NCBI GenBank assembly: GCA_001515945.1
Contig: LOER01000023.1
Coordinates: forward strand, 62,001 to 126,000
Length of the DNA: 64,000 nucleotides
Reading direction: 5' to 3'
DNA from: Desulfitibacter sp. BRH_c19
GTDB taxonomy: Bacteria > Bacillota > DSM-16504 > Desulfitibacterales > Desulfitibacteraceae
The notes under the pieces were generated by a model, which saw only the letters and a list, made by a program, of their open reading frames with translations, was not told the origin of the DNA and ran no database searches. A program made the position numbers and the translations under genes. Positions 54,352 to 62,575 of the stretch are shown in pieces; the first letter of the stretch is position 1, and each line of letters starts with the position of its first letter.

Positions 54352-55425
54352 TTAAATCTCAGACCCTTTCTTTCTTTTTAATAAATATATGAAAAATGGC
54401 CCTCCAAGCATGGCTGTTATAATTCCTACTGGTATCTCCACACTTCCTAAAAGGGTCCTAGCAAATGTATCTGTTGCTACCATAAAGATACCTCCCACTA
54501 ATGCGGAAATTGGCATTAAAGCTCTATGATCAGGTCCTACCACAAGACGTACTCCATGGGGAATAATCAATCCAACAAAACCTATGGTACCACTTACCGA
54601 TACCGCTGCGGCCGCAGTAAAAGCCCCTAGAGTCAAAAGCAGTTTTTTTGTTCTTTCTGCATCTATACCCAAGTGCTGTGCAGTATGGTCCCCAAATAGC
54701 ATAACATTTAGTTCTCTTGTAAAACAGTTAATAATAACCACACCAATAAGTATTAATGGTGCTGCTGCTTGAACATGCCCCCAGTTTCTTGCAGAGAAGC
54801 TTCCCAAGAGCCAAAACATTATCTGCTGCATTTCATTAGAGTTTAGAACCATAAGAAAGGACATTATTGCAGACATGAAGGCACTCAACGCTACCCCTGC
54901 TAGCAACAATGTATATACAGGAACGCTGTTTCCGACCCTAGCTATATTGTAAACTGTATAGGTGCTTATTAAAGCCCCTATGAATGCCATCCATGGCACC
55001 GCAAAATATCCTAGTACAGCTGAGAGACCTGTTACTATTGCAATAGTAGCTCCCAAGGCAGCCCCGGATGATACACCAATTATATATGGGTCAGCCATTG
55101 GGTTTTTTAATAGACCTTGAAAAGTTGCTCCTACAGTTGCTAGTGCTATACCAACCAAGGCAGCCAAAAGAATTCTAGGAAACCTTATCTGTAACACTAT
55201 TGTCTGTTGGCTAACTTTCACATCATCAAGAACAATGCTATCTCCCAGCACCGGTATTTCAGAAAGTAAAATTTTTACTGTCTGACCCAAAGTTATATCC
55301 GCAGGCCCAATGGTAACGGCTGTTAAGCAAACAAATATAAGCAAAATAGCCAAGAAGACTATTTTGCCAATGGGGCGCGATTTTAATTGTACACTTGGAT
55401 TTTCAGGTTTGTCCACTAACTCCAT
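54352..55425 (-). CDS. btuC: FecCD-type permease of the corrinoid importer
   Basis: 357 aa with about ten membrane helices. Family blocks: LQIRFPRILLAALVGIALATVGATFQGLLKNPMADPYIIGVSSGAALGA near 75-125, GVALSAFMSAIMSF, FGDHTAQHLGIDAERTK near 240 and VSGTIGFVGLIIPHGVRLVVGPDHR near 280. The charged N terminus is cytoplasmic. GGAG lies eight bases before the ATG. Works with BtuF and BtuD in the cytoplasmic membrane. Confidence 0.93.
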   Translation of the reverse strand: MELVDKPENPSVQLKSRPIGKIVFLAILLIFVCLTAVTIGPADITLGQTVKILLSEIPVLGDSIVLDDVKVSQQTIVLQIRFPRILLAALVGIALATVGATFQGLLKNPMADPYIIGVSSGAALGATIAIVTGLSAVLGYFAVPWMAFIGALISTYTVYNIARVGNSVPVYTLLLAGVALSAFMSAIMSFLMVLNSNEMQQIMFWLLGSFSARNWGHVQAAAPLILIGVVIINCFTRELNVMLFGDHTAQHLGIDAERTKKLLLTLGAFTAAAAVSVSGTIGFVGLIIPHGVRLVVGPDHRALMPISALVGGIFMVATDTFARTLLGSVEIPVGIITAMLGGPFFIYLLKRKKGSEI

Positions 55426-55483
55426 TTACAGCACTCCACTCAATTTGCCTGTTCGTCATAGAAAGGCTAGGTTTTCTTTATAA

Positions 55484-56386
55484 CTAAAACAATTCAGGAT
55501 GGATTATCTTGGCCACCTCTTCTAAACCTAGAACAATCCTTGGCCCAGGCAATGTTACTAAATCATCATTTAAGGTATAAACCCTTTCTGTTTTTATCGC
55601 CTTTAAAGTTTCATAACCAGGTCTTGTCATAATGTCACCCTTTTTATGAAAATCGTTTGCAATATATACATCTGGGTCTCTTTCAAAGAGAATTTCCATA
55701 CTTAACTGAGGAAACTGGGTATCAGCATCTCCTGCCAAGTTACTTCCACCAGCAAGATTAATAATACTGTCTATAAATGTTCCGGGACCAGCAGACATAA
55801 GTGGTTCATCCCATACCTCAAAAAACACAACAGGCTTTTCTTGGTCCTTTACCTTATCAACTATATAATCTACCTTTTCTTGCATTTCATCTGTTAAACT
55901 CTTGGTTATCTCAGGTACCCCCATGATATCCCCTACCATGCTTATGTTTTTAATTACCTGATCAACACTTGCAGCATCTAAACAGAATACTGTAATACCA
56001 AGTTCTTCAAGTCTTTCAATTAGCTCCGTCTGTATCCCAGCTGCTACAAAAACAATATCAGGTTCTGCATCCACAACCAACTCAATATTTGGATCTTCGA
56101 ACCCTCCCATCTTTGGTTTGCTAAGTGCTTCTTCAGGAAAAGTACAGTACTCAGTAACTCCCATTACTTTGTCACCCAGCTCTAATTCAAATAGAATTTC
56201 AGTTACTGCTGGTGTTAAAGATATTACCCTTTGTGGAGGTTCAAGTATTTCTACCTCTCTTCCTAAAACATCCTTAAAAATTTTGCTGTCCGTATTTGTA
56301 TTTACATCTATCGCATTACTACCACACCCACTCAATAAGAATGTAAAAGCAATAAGTAGAACCAACACTTTGTAAGTACCTTTCAT
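55484..56386 (-). CDS. btuF: Cobalamin/corrinoid-binding lipoprotein (BtuF type)
   Basis: 300 aa. Lipobox LLSGC near residue 20. Type III binding fold: GREVEILEPPQRVISLTPAVTEILFELELGDKVMGVTEYCTFPEEA near 45-90, PDIVFVAAGIQTELIERLEELGI near 110 and PVVFFEVWDEPLMSAGPGTFIDSIINLAGG near 185-215, all like BtuF. The ATG overlaps the cbiZ stop (ATGA), so binding protein and salvage enzyme are made together. Iron-siderophore or haem binding is possible in the fold, but the cbiZ fusion of translation favours corrinoids. Confidence 0.9.
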   Translation of the reverse strand: MKGTYKVLVLLIAFTFLLSGCGSNAIDVNTNTDSKIFKDVLGREVEILEPPQRVISLTPAVTEILFELELGDKVMGVTEYCTFPEEALSKPKMGGFEDPNIELVVDAEPDIVFVAAGIQTELIERLEELGITVFCLDAASVDQVIKNISMVGDIMGVPEITKSLTDEMQEKVDYIVDKVKDQEKPVVFFEVWDEPLMSAGPGTFIDSIINLAGGSNLAGDADTQFPQLSMEILFERDPDVYIANDFHKKGDIMTRPGYETLKAIKTERVYTLNDDLVTLPGPRIVLGLEEVAKIIHPELF

Positions 56387-57132
56387 CGTGTTTTAACCCC
56401 CTCTATTCCATCTTTAATTAGTGCTTCTGTAACTCCCTTTTTTACAATCCTACTTATTAGTTCTCCTAGTCTGGAATGGGTACCAACATCCGAAAAAGAA
56501 TATTCATCATCGTTATGGCAAGCAGCTATCAGGCCATCTGTACCAGTCCCTGTAGCTACTCCTTCAGAAAAACAGCTTTTAACATTTAGCTCCTGCATAG
56601 CTGCTGTCTTTGCCTCTGTAACCACAATAGCAGTCCTTGCAAGGCCTTCGACAGGTATGGAAAATTCAAGTACAAGCATTATATTTATAGTGCCTGCAAC
56701 AGGTACAAACCTTCCAAAGCTTGTCTCATCATATGAAGCAGAATCTCCTGCCCTAGCAGCATTAACACTAGCTCCTCCCGTGACTACAGCAAATAATGAC
56801 GCATCTCCGAGAACTTCGTGAATAATGGCTACATTATCCATGGAGGCTGAAGTGATTAAACCTGTTGATCGGTTACCTTCCAACCCTAAGATTTCTGAAT
56901 TATAGGCTAGATAGTTTTTTAAGCTGCCTCCCGGTAAATCATCAACTGTTTCAATCCATTTAGATAATTGATGATTGAAGCTATAGTCTATTTTATTGAT
57001 ACCGCCATTTAGCTGAGATGTTGAGAAGGCAAGCATTTCTTTATTATAACGAATAAAAATATTATTTTCATGCCTGTGTACCTCATGTCCAGCAGAACTT
57101 TTAAAAAGCAAATCTGATTTAGGGGTTTTCAA
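56383..57132 (-). CDS. cbiZ: Adenosylcobinamide amidohydrolase CbiZ
   Basis: 249 aa. Removes the nucleotide loop or aminopropanol side chain from imported cobinamides and foreign cobamides, giving cobyric acid for rebuilding with the cell's preferred lower ligand. Segments: MLAFSTSQLNGGI near 35, GLITSASMDNVAI near 90, FAVVTGGASVNAARAGD near 115, NIMLVLEFSIPVEGLARTAIVVTEAKTAA near 150, GVATGTGTDGLIAA near 195. The start is uncertain: TTG 57132 is twelve bases after GGAGG, while the TTG at 57144 touches it. Confidence 0.9.
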   Translation of the reverse strand: MKTPKSDLLFKSSAGHEVHRHENNIFIRYNKEMLAFSTSQLNGGINKIDYSFNHQLSKWIETVDDLPGGSLKNYLAYNSEILGLEGNRSTGLITSASMDNVAIIHEVLGDASLFAVVTGGASVNAARAGDSASYDETSFGRFVPVAGTINIMLVLEFSIPVEGLARTAIVVTEAKTAAMQELNVKSCFSEGVATGTGTDGLIAACHNDDEYSFSDVGTHSRLGELISRIVKKGVTEALIKDGIEGVKTR

Positions 57133-57216
57133 AATTTGTCCCAACCTCCGTCACCTTCTTATCCAGAAAAACTACCATATTATATTTCCACAGTTATCTC
57201 CCTTTTCCTGCATTAC

Positions 57217-58062
57217 TTAGTGGGCTAAAATAAATGAGCTGCCTGCAGATACAAATTTGAAGGAGTCAGCAAAAATATTATATAGCTCTGCTGACACTTG
57301 TGGTCCCGTGCAATGATTAGGCGCAAAGAGCTTTAAATCTAGAGATTTTAAGAACTCAATTGTTTCTTCTTGCCTAACTTTTGGTAGCGGTCCTAAATGA
57401 GTTCCCCCAATTATTGAGTGTATTTTAGAAATTCCAGTTACTTTACGAGCATGTTCTACTATATTGATTATACCTGCATGAGCACAACCAAGAATAATGA
57501 CTAATCCTGCTTCAGTAGGTACATAAAGCGAAAAATCATCTAATACAGAGTCTATCAGTTGTTGATCACCTTCTAAAACTTTTAATCTCAGATCCTGATT
57601 TTCTACGGTAGAGTTTCTAGGCACTTCACCACTTACAAAAAGGTTAGGTGCTATTTCTAAGGGTTGGGTGATTAACTGAAAATTAGCCCCTAACCCTTCT
57701 AATTCCGCACGTGTATATGGAATACCTACGTGCCTTAATTTACCATCAGTTACAGTATAGCGTGCTTTAAAGATGTCAGGATGAGCAATTATATCTAGTG
57801 ATCCCTTATAGTATTGTAGAAAGGAACGTAATCCACCTGTATGATCATAATGTCCATGACTTAATACTACTAAATCTACATCTTCTAAATTAATTCCAAG
57901 CGTTCGTGCATTTGGTACTATCGCTCCTGTAGCTCCAGTATCAAAAAGAATAGTCTTCCCTTCTATCTCTATTAGGAAACTTAAACCCCATTCTCCTACT
58001 AACCCAATACTAATTCCAACGGTATTTTCTACTAGTACTGTTATTTTTAGGTCTTTAGACAA
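57217..58062 (-). CDS. MBL-fold metallohydrolase, COG1237 (dihydropterin/beta-RFAP-synthase-like)
   Basis: 281 aa. Metallo-beta-lactamase fold: TILFDTGATGAIVPNARTLGINLEDVDLVVLSHGHYDHTGGLRS near 35-75 (HGHYDH site), LVIILGCAHAGIINIVEHA near 190, IHSIIGGTHLGP near 215 and FAPNHCTG near 255. This is the COG1237 group named after the archaeal methanopterin pathway, but bacterial members are mostly uncharacterised. It lies 84 nt upstream of cbiZ in the same direction, so it may share the transcript. Confidence 0.88.
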   Translation of the reverse strand: MSKDLKITVLVENTVGISIGLVGEWGLSFLIEIEGKTILFDTGATGAIVPNARTLGINLEDVDLVVLSHGHYDHTGGLRSFLQYYKGSLDIIAHPDIFKARYTVTDGKLRHVGIPYTRAELEGLGANFQLITQPLEIAPNLFVSGEVPRNSTVENQDLRLKVLEGDQQLIDSVLDDFSLYVPTEAGLVIILGCAHAGIINIVEHARKVTGISKIHSIIGGTHLGPLPKVRQEETIEFLKSLDLKLFAPNHCTGPQVSAELYNIFADSFKFVSAGSSFILAH

Positions 58063-58227
58063 AGAATATCATCTCCTTACCAATTATTATCTGACTATGA
58101 ATTAGATCAGAATATATTTAGCTTATGGCATTCCGTTATGTACTCTAAGTCATTAGTTGATAAATTAATTTTACCACACTTGTCAGGAATTTAATTAAGA
58201 AAAACTTTTATAGTGCTTTCTGATAGT

Positions 58228-58266
58228 ATAAATAAAAGGATACTAGGAATTAGACCTAATATCCTT
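58228..58266 (-). terminator. Minus-strand terminator upstream of the COG1237 gene
   Basis: On the minus strand AAGGATATTAGG pairs with CCTAGTATCCTT (one G-U) around a seven-base loop, followed by TTTATTTATA. It probably ends the transcript of the Gln-rich gene (stop 58461) after element D. Confidence 0.8.
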
Positions 58267-58274
58267 CATTGAAG

Positions 58275-58440
58275 TAAGATCTTAATTCAGGGGGAGATTC
58301 TACTCCCGCTGAATTTTAGAGCTACGAATGAATGGCTTAGTTGGCGTTGTACTCCCACTTGTAGAAGATGGGAGACTCGAAGTGAAACTTGTCAACTTGT
58401 TGACTTAGTTGAACCTGTGCAGAGCTACGCCAAGTTAGTC
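58275..58440 (+). repeat. Dispersed structured element, copy D; RNA-like multibranch fold
   Basis: Hairpin ATTCAGGGGGAG/CTCCCGCTGAAT (58285-58314), linker TTTAGAGC, then an outer stem GGCTTAGTTGGCGT / ACGCCAAGTTAGTC (58334-58347 with 58427-58440, 11 of 14 paired) that encloses CTCCCA/TGGGAG (58352-58374) and GTCAAC-TT-GTTGAC (58391-58404). The same order of parts (GGAGANTCTACTCC hairpin, TTTAGAGC, TTGGC outer stem, CCCA hairpin) is seen in copy A. No ORF. Confidence 0.7.
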
Positions 58441-58460
58441 AGTTAAATAGATATACTCTT

Positions 58461-58781
58461 TTAGTACTCTCTATTTTTCTGAGTCTTAACCTCTGGGGGT
58501 TGTGCCTTTTCAATAAGTTCATGACCTACTTGTTCAATGGCTTGTTGATCCATTTGAAGTACATCCTCTGCTTGTTGAAGCAGTTGAAAATCAGTACCAT
58601 TTTGTTGATTTATATATTGACTCTCAGTTGCTTGAACATTCTGCTGAGCTTCTTGCACTTGCTTGCTAGCTTCAAGTAGTTCTATAGGCTGAGTACTAGA
58701 ATTCAGTTCTTCAACAGCCCTATGAGCTTTTTGTGCTTTATTAACAGTCTCTTGGACTCCCTGCCTTTGCTGCTTTTTCAT
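58461..58781 (-). CDS. 106-aa Gln-rich coiled-coil protein
   Basis: Strong AAGGAGG before ATG. Composition is unusual: about one fifth glutamine, many Glu/Ala, no Cys or Trp, with heptad-like spacing over most of the chain (for example LEASKQVQEAQQNVQATESQ), so a long coiled coil is likely. No signal peptide or membrane segment. Such small Gln-rich coiled coils occur as spore or cell-envelope accessory proteins, but I cannot place it in a family. It stands alone between iorB and element D. Confidence 0.72.
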   Translation of the reverse strand: MKKQQRQGVQETVNKAQKAHRAVEELNSSTQPIELLEASKQVQEAQQNVQATESQYINQQNGTDFQLLQQAEDVLQMDQQAIEQVGHELIEKAQPPEVKTQKNREY

Positions 58782-58875
58782 GCAAAATTCCTCCTTAATT
58801 TGTTTTCATTATTTAACATGTGTAGAAATTGGATTGTGTATACTGGTGATTAATATGATGTATTAACAAATTAAG

Positions 58876-58909
58876 GAATAAAAGAAGCAGCCACACGAGT
58901 ATGACTGCT
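58876..58909 (-). terminator. Terminator of the iorAB transcript
   Basis: On the minus strand AGCAGTCA pairs with TGGCTGCT (one G-U) around an eight-base loop, followed by TCTTTTATT. It lies 20 nt after the iorB stop codon. Confidence 0.85.
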
Positions 58910-58928
58910 TTTTAGCAAAAAATTCACA

Positions 58929-59519
58929 TTAAATGTTATAATTATATCCCATTTCAAAGGCTTTCATGTTTACTTCTAAAAATCTTTCAGGAACAGTTTC
59001 TTTTATGGCATTTTCCCACATGTTTTCATCAAAATCCAGATCCTTTGCCAAAACACCAAGCAATACAACATTAGCCGCCTTCATGTTACCTGCTTCTTTA
59101 GCTAACTCATAAGCCTTTAAGCCTATCACTTCGATACCCATTTTCTGTATTTCCTTGATAGGATCTTCTGGATACTTGACTGCTCCTACTAATACTGGCA
59201 TTGGTGCTATCTTCTGTTCATTAATGATTATTTTTCCATCCTTCTTTAATAAGGGCAAATATCTCAAGGCTTCCATCATTTCAAAAGATAGAATTATATC
59301 TGCACCCTCATCAGGAATTAGTGGAGAATATATCTTTTCACCAAACCTAACCTGGGTAACAACGCTACCGCCCCTTTGAGCCATTCCATGTACCTCTGAC
59401 ATTTTAATATCTAACCCTTCTTGCATTACTACCTGCCCAAGCACTTTGCTTGCCAATAGCGTTCCCTGTCCTCCAACTCCTACAATTAATATGCTTTTAT
59501 CCGCCATTTTATTTGTCAT
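58929..59519 (-). CDS. iorB: Indolepyruvate:ferredoxin oxidoreductase, beta (gamma-domain) subunit
   Basis: 196 aa. Small subunit of the TPP-dependent enzyme that oxidatively decarboxylates aryl pyruvates to aryl-acetyl-CoA with reduction of ferredoxin. Family segments: ILIVGVGGQGTLLASKVLGQVVMQEGL near 10-35 (pyruvate ferredoxin oxidoreductase gamma domain), EVHGMAQRGGSVVTQVRFG near 45 and DIILSFEMMEALRYLPLL near 75. Its ATG overlaps the iorA stop (TAATG). Followed by a terminator. Confidence 0.95.
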   Translation of the reverse strand: MTNKMADKSILIVGVGGQGTLLASKVLGQVVMQEGLDIKMSEVHGMAQRGGSVVTQVRFGEKIYSPLIPDEGADIILSFEMMEALRYLPLLKKDGKIIINEQKIAPMPVLVGAVKYPEDPIKEIQKMGIEVIGLKAYELAKEAGNMKAANVVLLGVLAKDLDFDENMWENAIKETVPERFLEVNMKAFEMGYNYNI

Positions 59520-61252
59520 TATTGGACACCAGCCTTCACAATTGCATCTTTAGGACAGACTTGCCTACATACACCACATCCGACACACATTAATTGATCT
59601 ATTGATGATTTTTGGTCTACTGAAATAGCAGAGCACCCAACCTTGAGGCATTTTTTACATGCTATACACTTATCTTCGTCCACCGAATATGGAGTGTCAT
59701 GTTTTTTTTGAATAAGAGCACAAGGCCTTTTTACTATTATTACTGAAGTCTCTTCCGCTGTAAGCTCTTCTTTTAATACAGCTTCTAAGTCCTTCAAAGT
59801 AAATGGATCCGCATTTCGCACTCTTTTTACACCTAATGCTTTTACTACATCCTCCAAATTAATATGGGGCGTATCATGACCCATTAATGCCTTTCCAGTA
59901 CCTGGATGATCTTGATGCCCTGTCATTGCTGTTGTGGAATTATCTAGAATAAGCAATGTTGATGTGGAGCCATTATATACCATATTTAGGAGACCAGTCA
60001 TTCCAGAGTGATAGAATGTTGAGTCCCCAATAACTCCAACGGTCTTTTGAGAAAACTCTTTGCCTAAGGCCTTCTCCAATCCAAACAATGCTCCTATGGA
60101 TGCTCCCATACATATAGTAGTATCTATTCTATTAAAGGGTGGTGCTGCTCCAAGGGTATAACAACCAATATCCCCAGTTACTGTGAGCTTCATCTTTGTT
60201 AAAACGTAGAAGGTTCCCCTATGAGGGCATCCTGGACAAAGAATAGGAGGCCTTACTGGTAAATTTTGAGCTGATTGATATAACTCAGTCTTTTCAATAT
60301 CAAAAAATGCTTTGCGAAGAATATCCTCTGTAAGTTCCCCTTCTCTAGGAATAATGCTTTTCCCCTCTACTTTAATTCCCATTGCCTTAATCTGGGTTTC
60401 AAATATTGGTTCTAGTTCTTCGACTATTACCAGCCTTTCAACACCATTTGCAAATTCCTTTATAAGTGCTTCATTTAATGGCCAGGCTAAGCCTATTTTT
60501 AAAACTGAAGCCTCTGGAATAACTTCCTTTACATATTGATAGTTGATACTGCTAGTTATAATGCCTAGTTTTCTATCACCCCATTCAATTCTGTTTAAAT
60601 GGGTTTTGCCCGCAAATTCTTCAAGAGCAATTCTTCTTTTCTCAACTTCTGAATGTCTAACTCTAGCATGCTTAGGAAGAATAACATATTTCTCAGGAGT
60701 TTTTATATATTCCTTAATCACTATTTCCTTAGGTTCCTCAAGCTTGACCATGCTTTTTGAATGTGAAACTCGTGTGTTTGTTCTTAGAATAACAGGAGTA
60801 TCAAACATCTCACTAATTTCAAAAGCATACTTAACAAAATCCTTTGCTTCCTGGCTGTCGCTTGGCTCAATAACAGGAATTTTAGCAAAAAGACCCCAAT
60901 ATCTACTATCCTGTTCATTCTGTGAACTATGCATTCCTGGATCATCAGCTGCTACTAAAACCAGTCCCCCATTTACCCCAATATAGGTATAACTCATTAG
61001 AGGATCAGCTGCAACATTCACTCCTACATGTTTCATAGTTGATAATGCTCTAGCTCCCCCAATAGAAGCTCCTATAGCTACCTCTAAGGCCACTTTTTCG
61101 TTAGGGGACCATTGGGAATCGATTACATCATATTTGGCAACATTCTCGAGAATTTCTGTGCTAGGAGTTCCTGGATAAGCAGCCGCTACCTTAACTCCTG
61201 CCTCATACGCACCCCTAGCTATTGCTTCATTTCCGGAAAACAATTTGTACAA
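59519..61252 (-). CDS. iorA: Indolepyruvate:ferredoxin oxidoreductase, alpha subunit
   Basis: 577 aa. Holds the substrate and TPP-binding domains: VAAAYPGTPSTEI near 20, ADDPGMHSSQNEQDSRYWG near 100, PGCPHRGTFYVL near 345, GDIGCYTLG near 370 and VIGDSTFYHSGMTGLLNMVYN near 410-430 (TPP motif). Two C-terminal [4Fe-4S] clusters: CIACKKCLKVGC near 530 and CVGCGVCRQVCP near 560. TTG start chosen because AAGGAGG lies seven bases upstream; the ATG six codons earlier (ATGAAGGAGG) contains that site. With Ptb-Buk-type acyl kinases it can conserve energy from amino-acid fermentation. Confidence 0.95.
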   Translation of the reverse strand: MYKLFSGNEAIARGAYEAGVKVAAAYPGTPSTEILENVAKYDVIDSQWSPNEKVALEVAIGASIGGARALSTMKHVGVNVAADPLMSYTYIGVNGGLVLVAADDPGMHSSQNEQDSRYWGLFAKIPVIEPSDSQEAKDFVKYAFEISEMFDTPVILRTNTRVSHSKSMVKLEEPKEIVIKEYIKTPEKYVILPKHARVRHSEVEKRRIALEEFAGKTHLNRIEWGDRKLGIITSSINYQYVKEVIPEASVLKIGLAWPLNEALIKEFANGVERLVIVEELEPIFETQIKAMGIKVEGKSIIPREGELTEDILRKAFFDIEKTELYQSAQNLPVRPPILCPGCPHRGTFYVLTKMKLTVTGDIGCYTLGAAPPFNRIDTTICMGASIGALFGLEKALGKEFSQKTVGVIGDSTFYHSGMTGLLNMVYNGSTSTLLILDNSTTAMTGHQDHPGTGKALMGHDTPHINLEDVVKALGVKRVRNADPFTLKDLEAVLKEELTAEETSVIIVKRPCALIQKKHDTPYSVDEDKCIACKKCLKVGCSAISVDQKSSIDQLMCVGCGVCRQVCPKDAIVKAGVQ

Positions 61253-61368
61253 ATAAAAGACCTCCTTCATGTAGTATTACAATAATCTATTCTAAGTTTA
61301 TCAATCATATAGTTAGTTTTGCTATATAATTGTATCATTAACATTAATGCAAGGTAAGTGCTTTTTTA

Positions 61369-61403
61369 ATAAAATACCTGTGGCACTTAATTAAACCACA
61401 GGT
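61369..61403 (-). terminator. Terminator of the YdjM-like gene
   Basis: ACCTGTGG (61376-61383) pairs perfectly with CCACAGGT (61396-61403). On the minus strand it is followed by ATTTTATTAAAAA. It is 27 nt after the stop at 61430. Confidence 0.82.
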
Positions 61404-61429
61404 TATCAAATACCAGAAAGCACCCTTTG

Positions 61430-62371
61430 CTAACTAGCAATCTTTATTTTTCTGTTTTTGTTGTAAGGTTGGAAAATTCCATCCATAAGCTGGAGTTCCT
61501 CATTGATAATACATGAAGCATGGTGCATAAAATCGTCTCTTAAAAAATATCTTAAATCAATAAAACTAACAAGATGCCCATTCGGTTTTGTTTGGAAAGC
61601 AACATGAAAAATTGGAGTGAAATCCCCAAATAATTTACCAAGCTTACTATTAATAGCTGCTTGGACAACAGGATGATTTTTCTGTTTTCTATAGCTTCTC
61701 CTTATTTTCATTGCCCATGACAAAAACTTTACTTCGCCTACTGTAATATTATTGTCATTTTCTAAAAGAAAGTGCCAGTTCCAAATACTGATAACCGATG
61801 GAATCACAATAATCTTTTTAAAATTAGAATACTTTTTCTTAACTACCCACGCTACTCTTAAACGCATATAAACCCTAAAAGCCAAATATGCCATAACGCT
61901 AATTGCGCCAATGACATTTATCATAGGATTTAGCATTTGCCCAGCTAATGATGCCCCCATAATAAATGTTAGAATAGGATCAAAAACAGTTAATATCCCT
62001 AAATTTTGTTTCTTTTTGGAAAATGGCCAGAAAAGCTTCGCACCATATGAATTCAAAAAATCCAAAAACCCGTGACTTAATGCTCCGAGCAAAGTCCACA
62101 AGAATACTGTCATAAAAGCTGTTTCTGGAAATATAAAACTTAGGACACCAGCTATTCCAGTAGCTATAATAATAAATCCAATAAATGAATGGGAGAAGCC
62201 CCTGTGATTTTTTAAATAAGCCATATCTCCCTTAGTCTGATATATAATATCTAAATCAGGAGCCATAGATCCTAAAACAACACCCAAAAAAATGGGGTCT
62301 GCTATGGATATAGGGTTTCCTGAGAAAGAAGCCACTAATGCACCAGCTAAAGCATGAGTTAACGGATCCAT
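61430..62371 (-). CDS. Membrane-bound metal-dependent hydrolase, YdjM/DUF457 family
   Basis: 313 aa. N-terminal membrane half with the family's motifs MDPLTHALAGALVASF, MAPDLDIIYQ, NHRGFSHSF and LLGALSHGFLDFLNSYGAKLFWPF, whose His/Asp residues form a putative metal site; about four transmembrane helices, then a soluble C-terminal domain of some 130 residues. YdjM in E. coli is a LexA-regulated inner-membrane protein of unknown reaction; no LexA box is seen here. Single gene with an extended -10 (TGTTATAAT) upstream and a terminator downstream. Confidence 0.87.
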   Translation of the reverse strand: MDPLTHALAGALVASFSGNPISIADPIFLGVVLGSMAPDLDIIYQTKGDMAYLKNHRGFSHSFIGFIIIATGIAGVLSFIFPETAFMTVFLWTLLGALSHGFLDFLNSYGAKLFWPFSKKKQNLGILTVFDPILTFIMGASLAGQMLNPMINVIGAISVMAYLAFRVYMRLRVAWVVKKKYSNFKKIIVIPSVISIWNWHFLLENDNNITVGEVKFLSWAMKIRRSYRKQKNHPVVQAAINSKLGKLFGDFTPIFHVAFQTKPNGHLVSFIDLRYFLRDDFMHHASCIINEELQLMDGIFQPYNKNRKIKIAS

Positions 62372-62575
62372 ATTAACACCCCATTTCTACTCCGATAGTC
62401 CTCTCATATGGAAGTAATTATAACACAGAATTAGGTTCAATCTCATTGTTAAATCATGTTAGCTAGTATCCTGAACTTTAAGTACAGCTCAAAAAAATAC
62501 TGTAAATGAATATTTAGGGTATACTAGATAATCAAATAGTCTCTTAAATTTCAATTCTAAAAAGTGGTGAAAAAA

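Larger units (their letters stand above)
58063..58460. other. 398-nt intergenic region: terminator plus structured element D
   Basis: No open frame with a ribosome-binding site. It contains the terminator at 58228-58266 and element D at 58275-58440. I looked for a cobalamin riboswitch for the downstream cbiZ-btu genes and saw neither a conserved B12 box nor the expected multi-helix core. Confidence 0.6.

Noticed and set aside
57133-58460. Cobalamin riboswitch for cbiZ-btuFCD
   Set aside because: No B12-box-like conserved core was seen in the 84-nt spacer or the 398-nt upstream region; the folds there belong to element D and a terminator.
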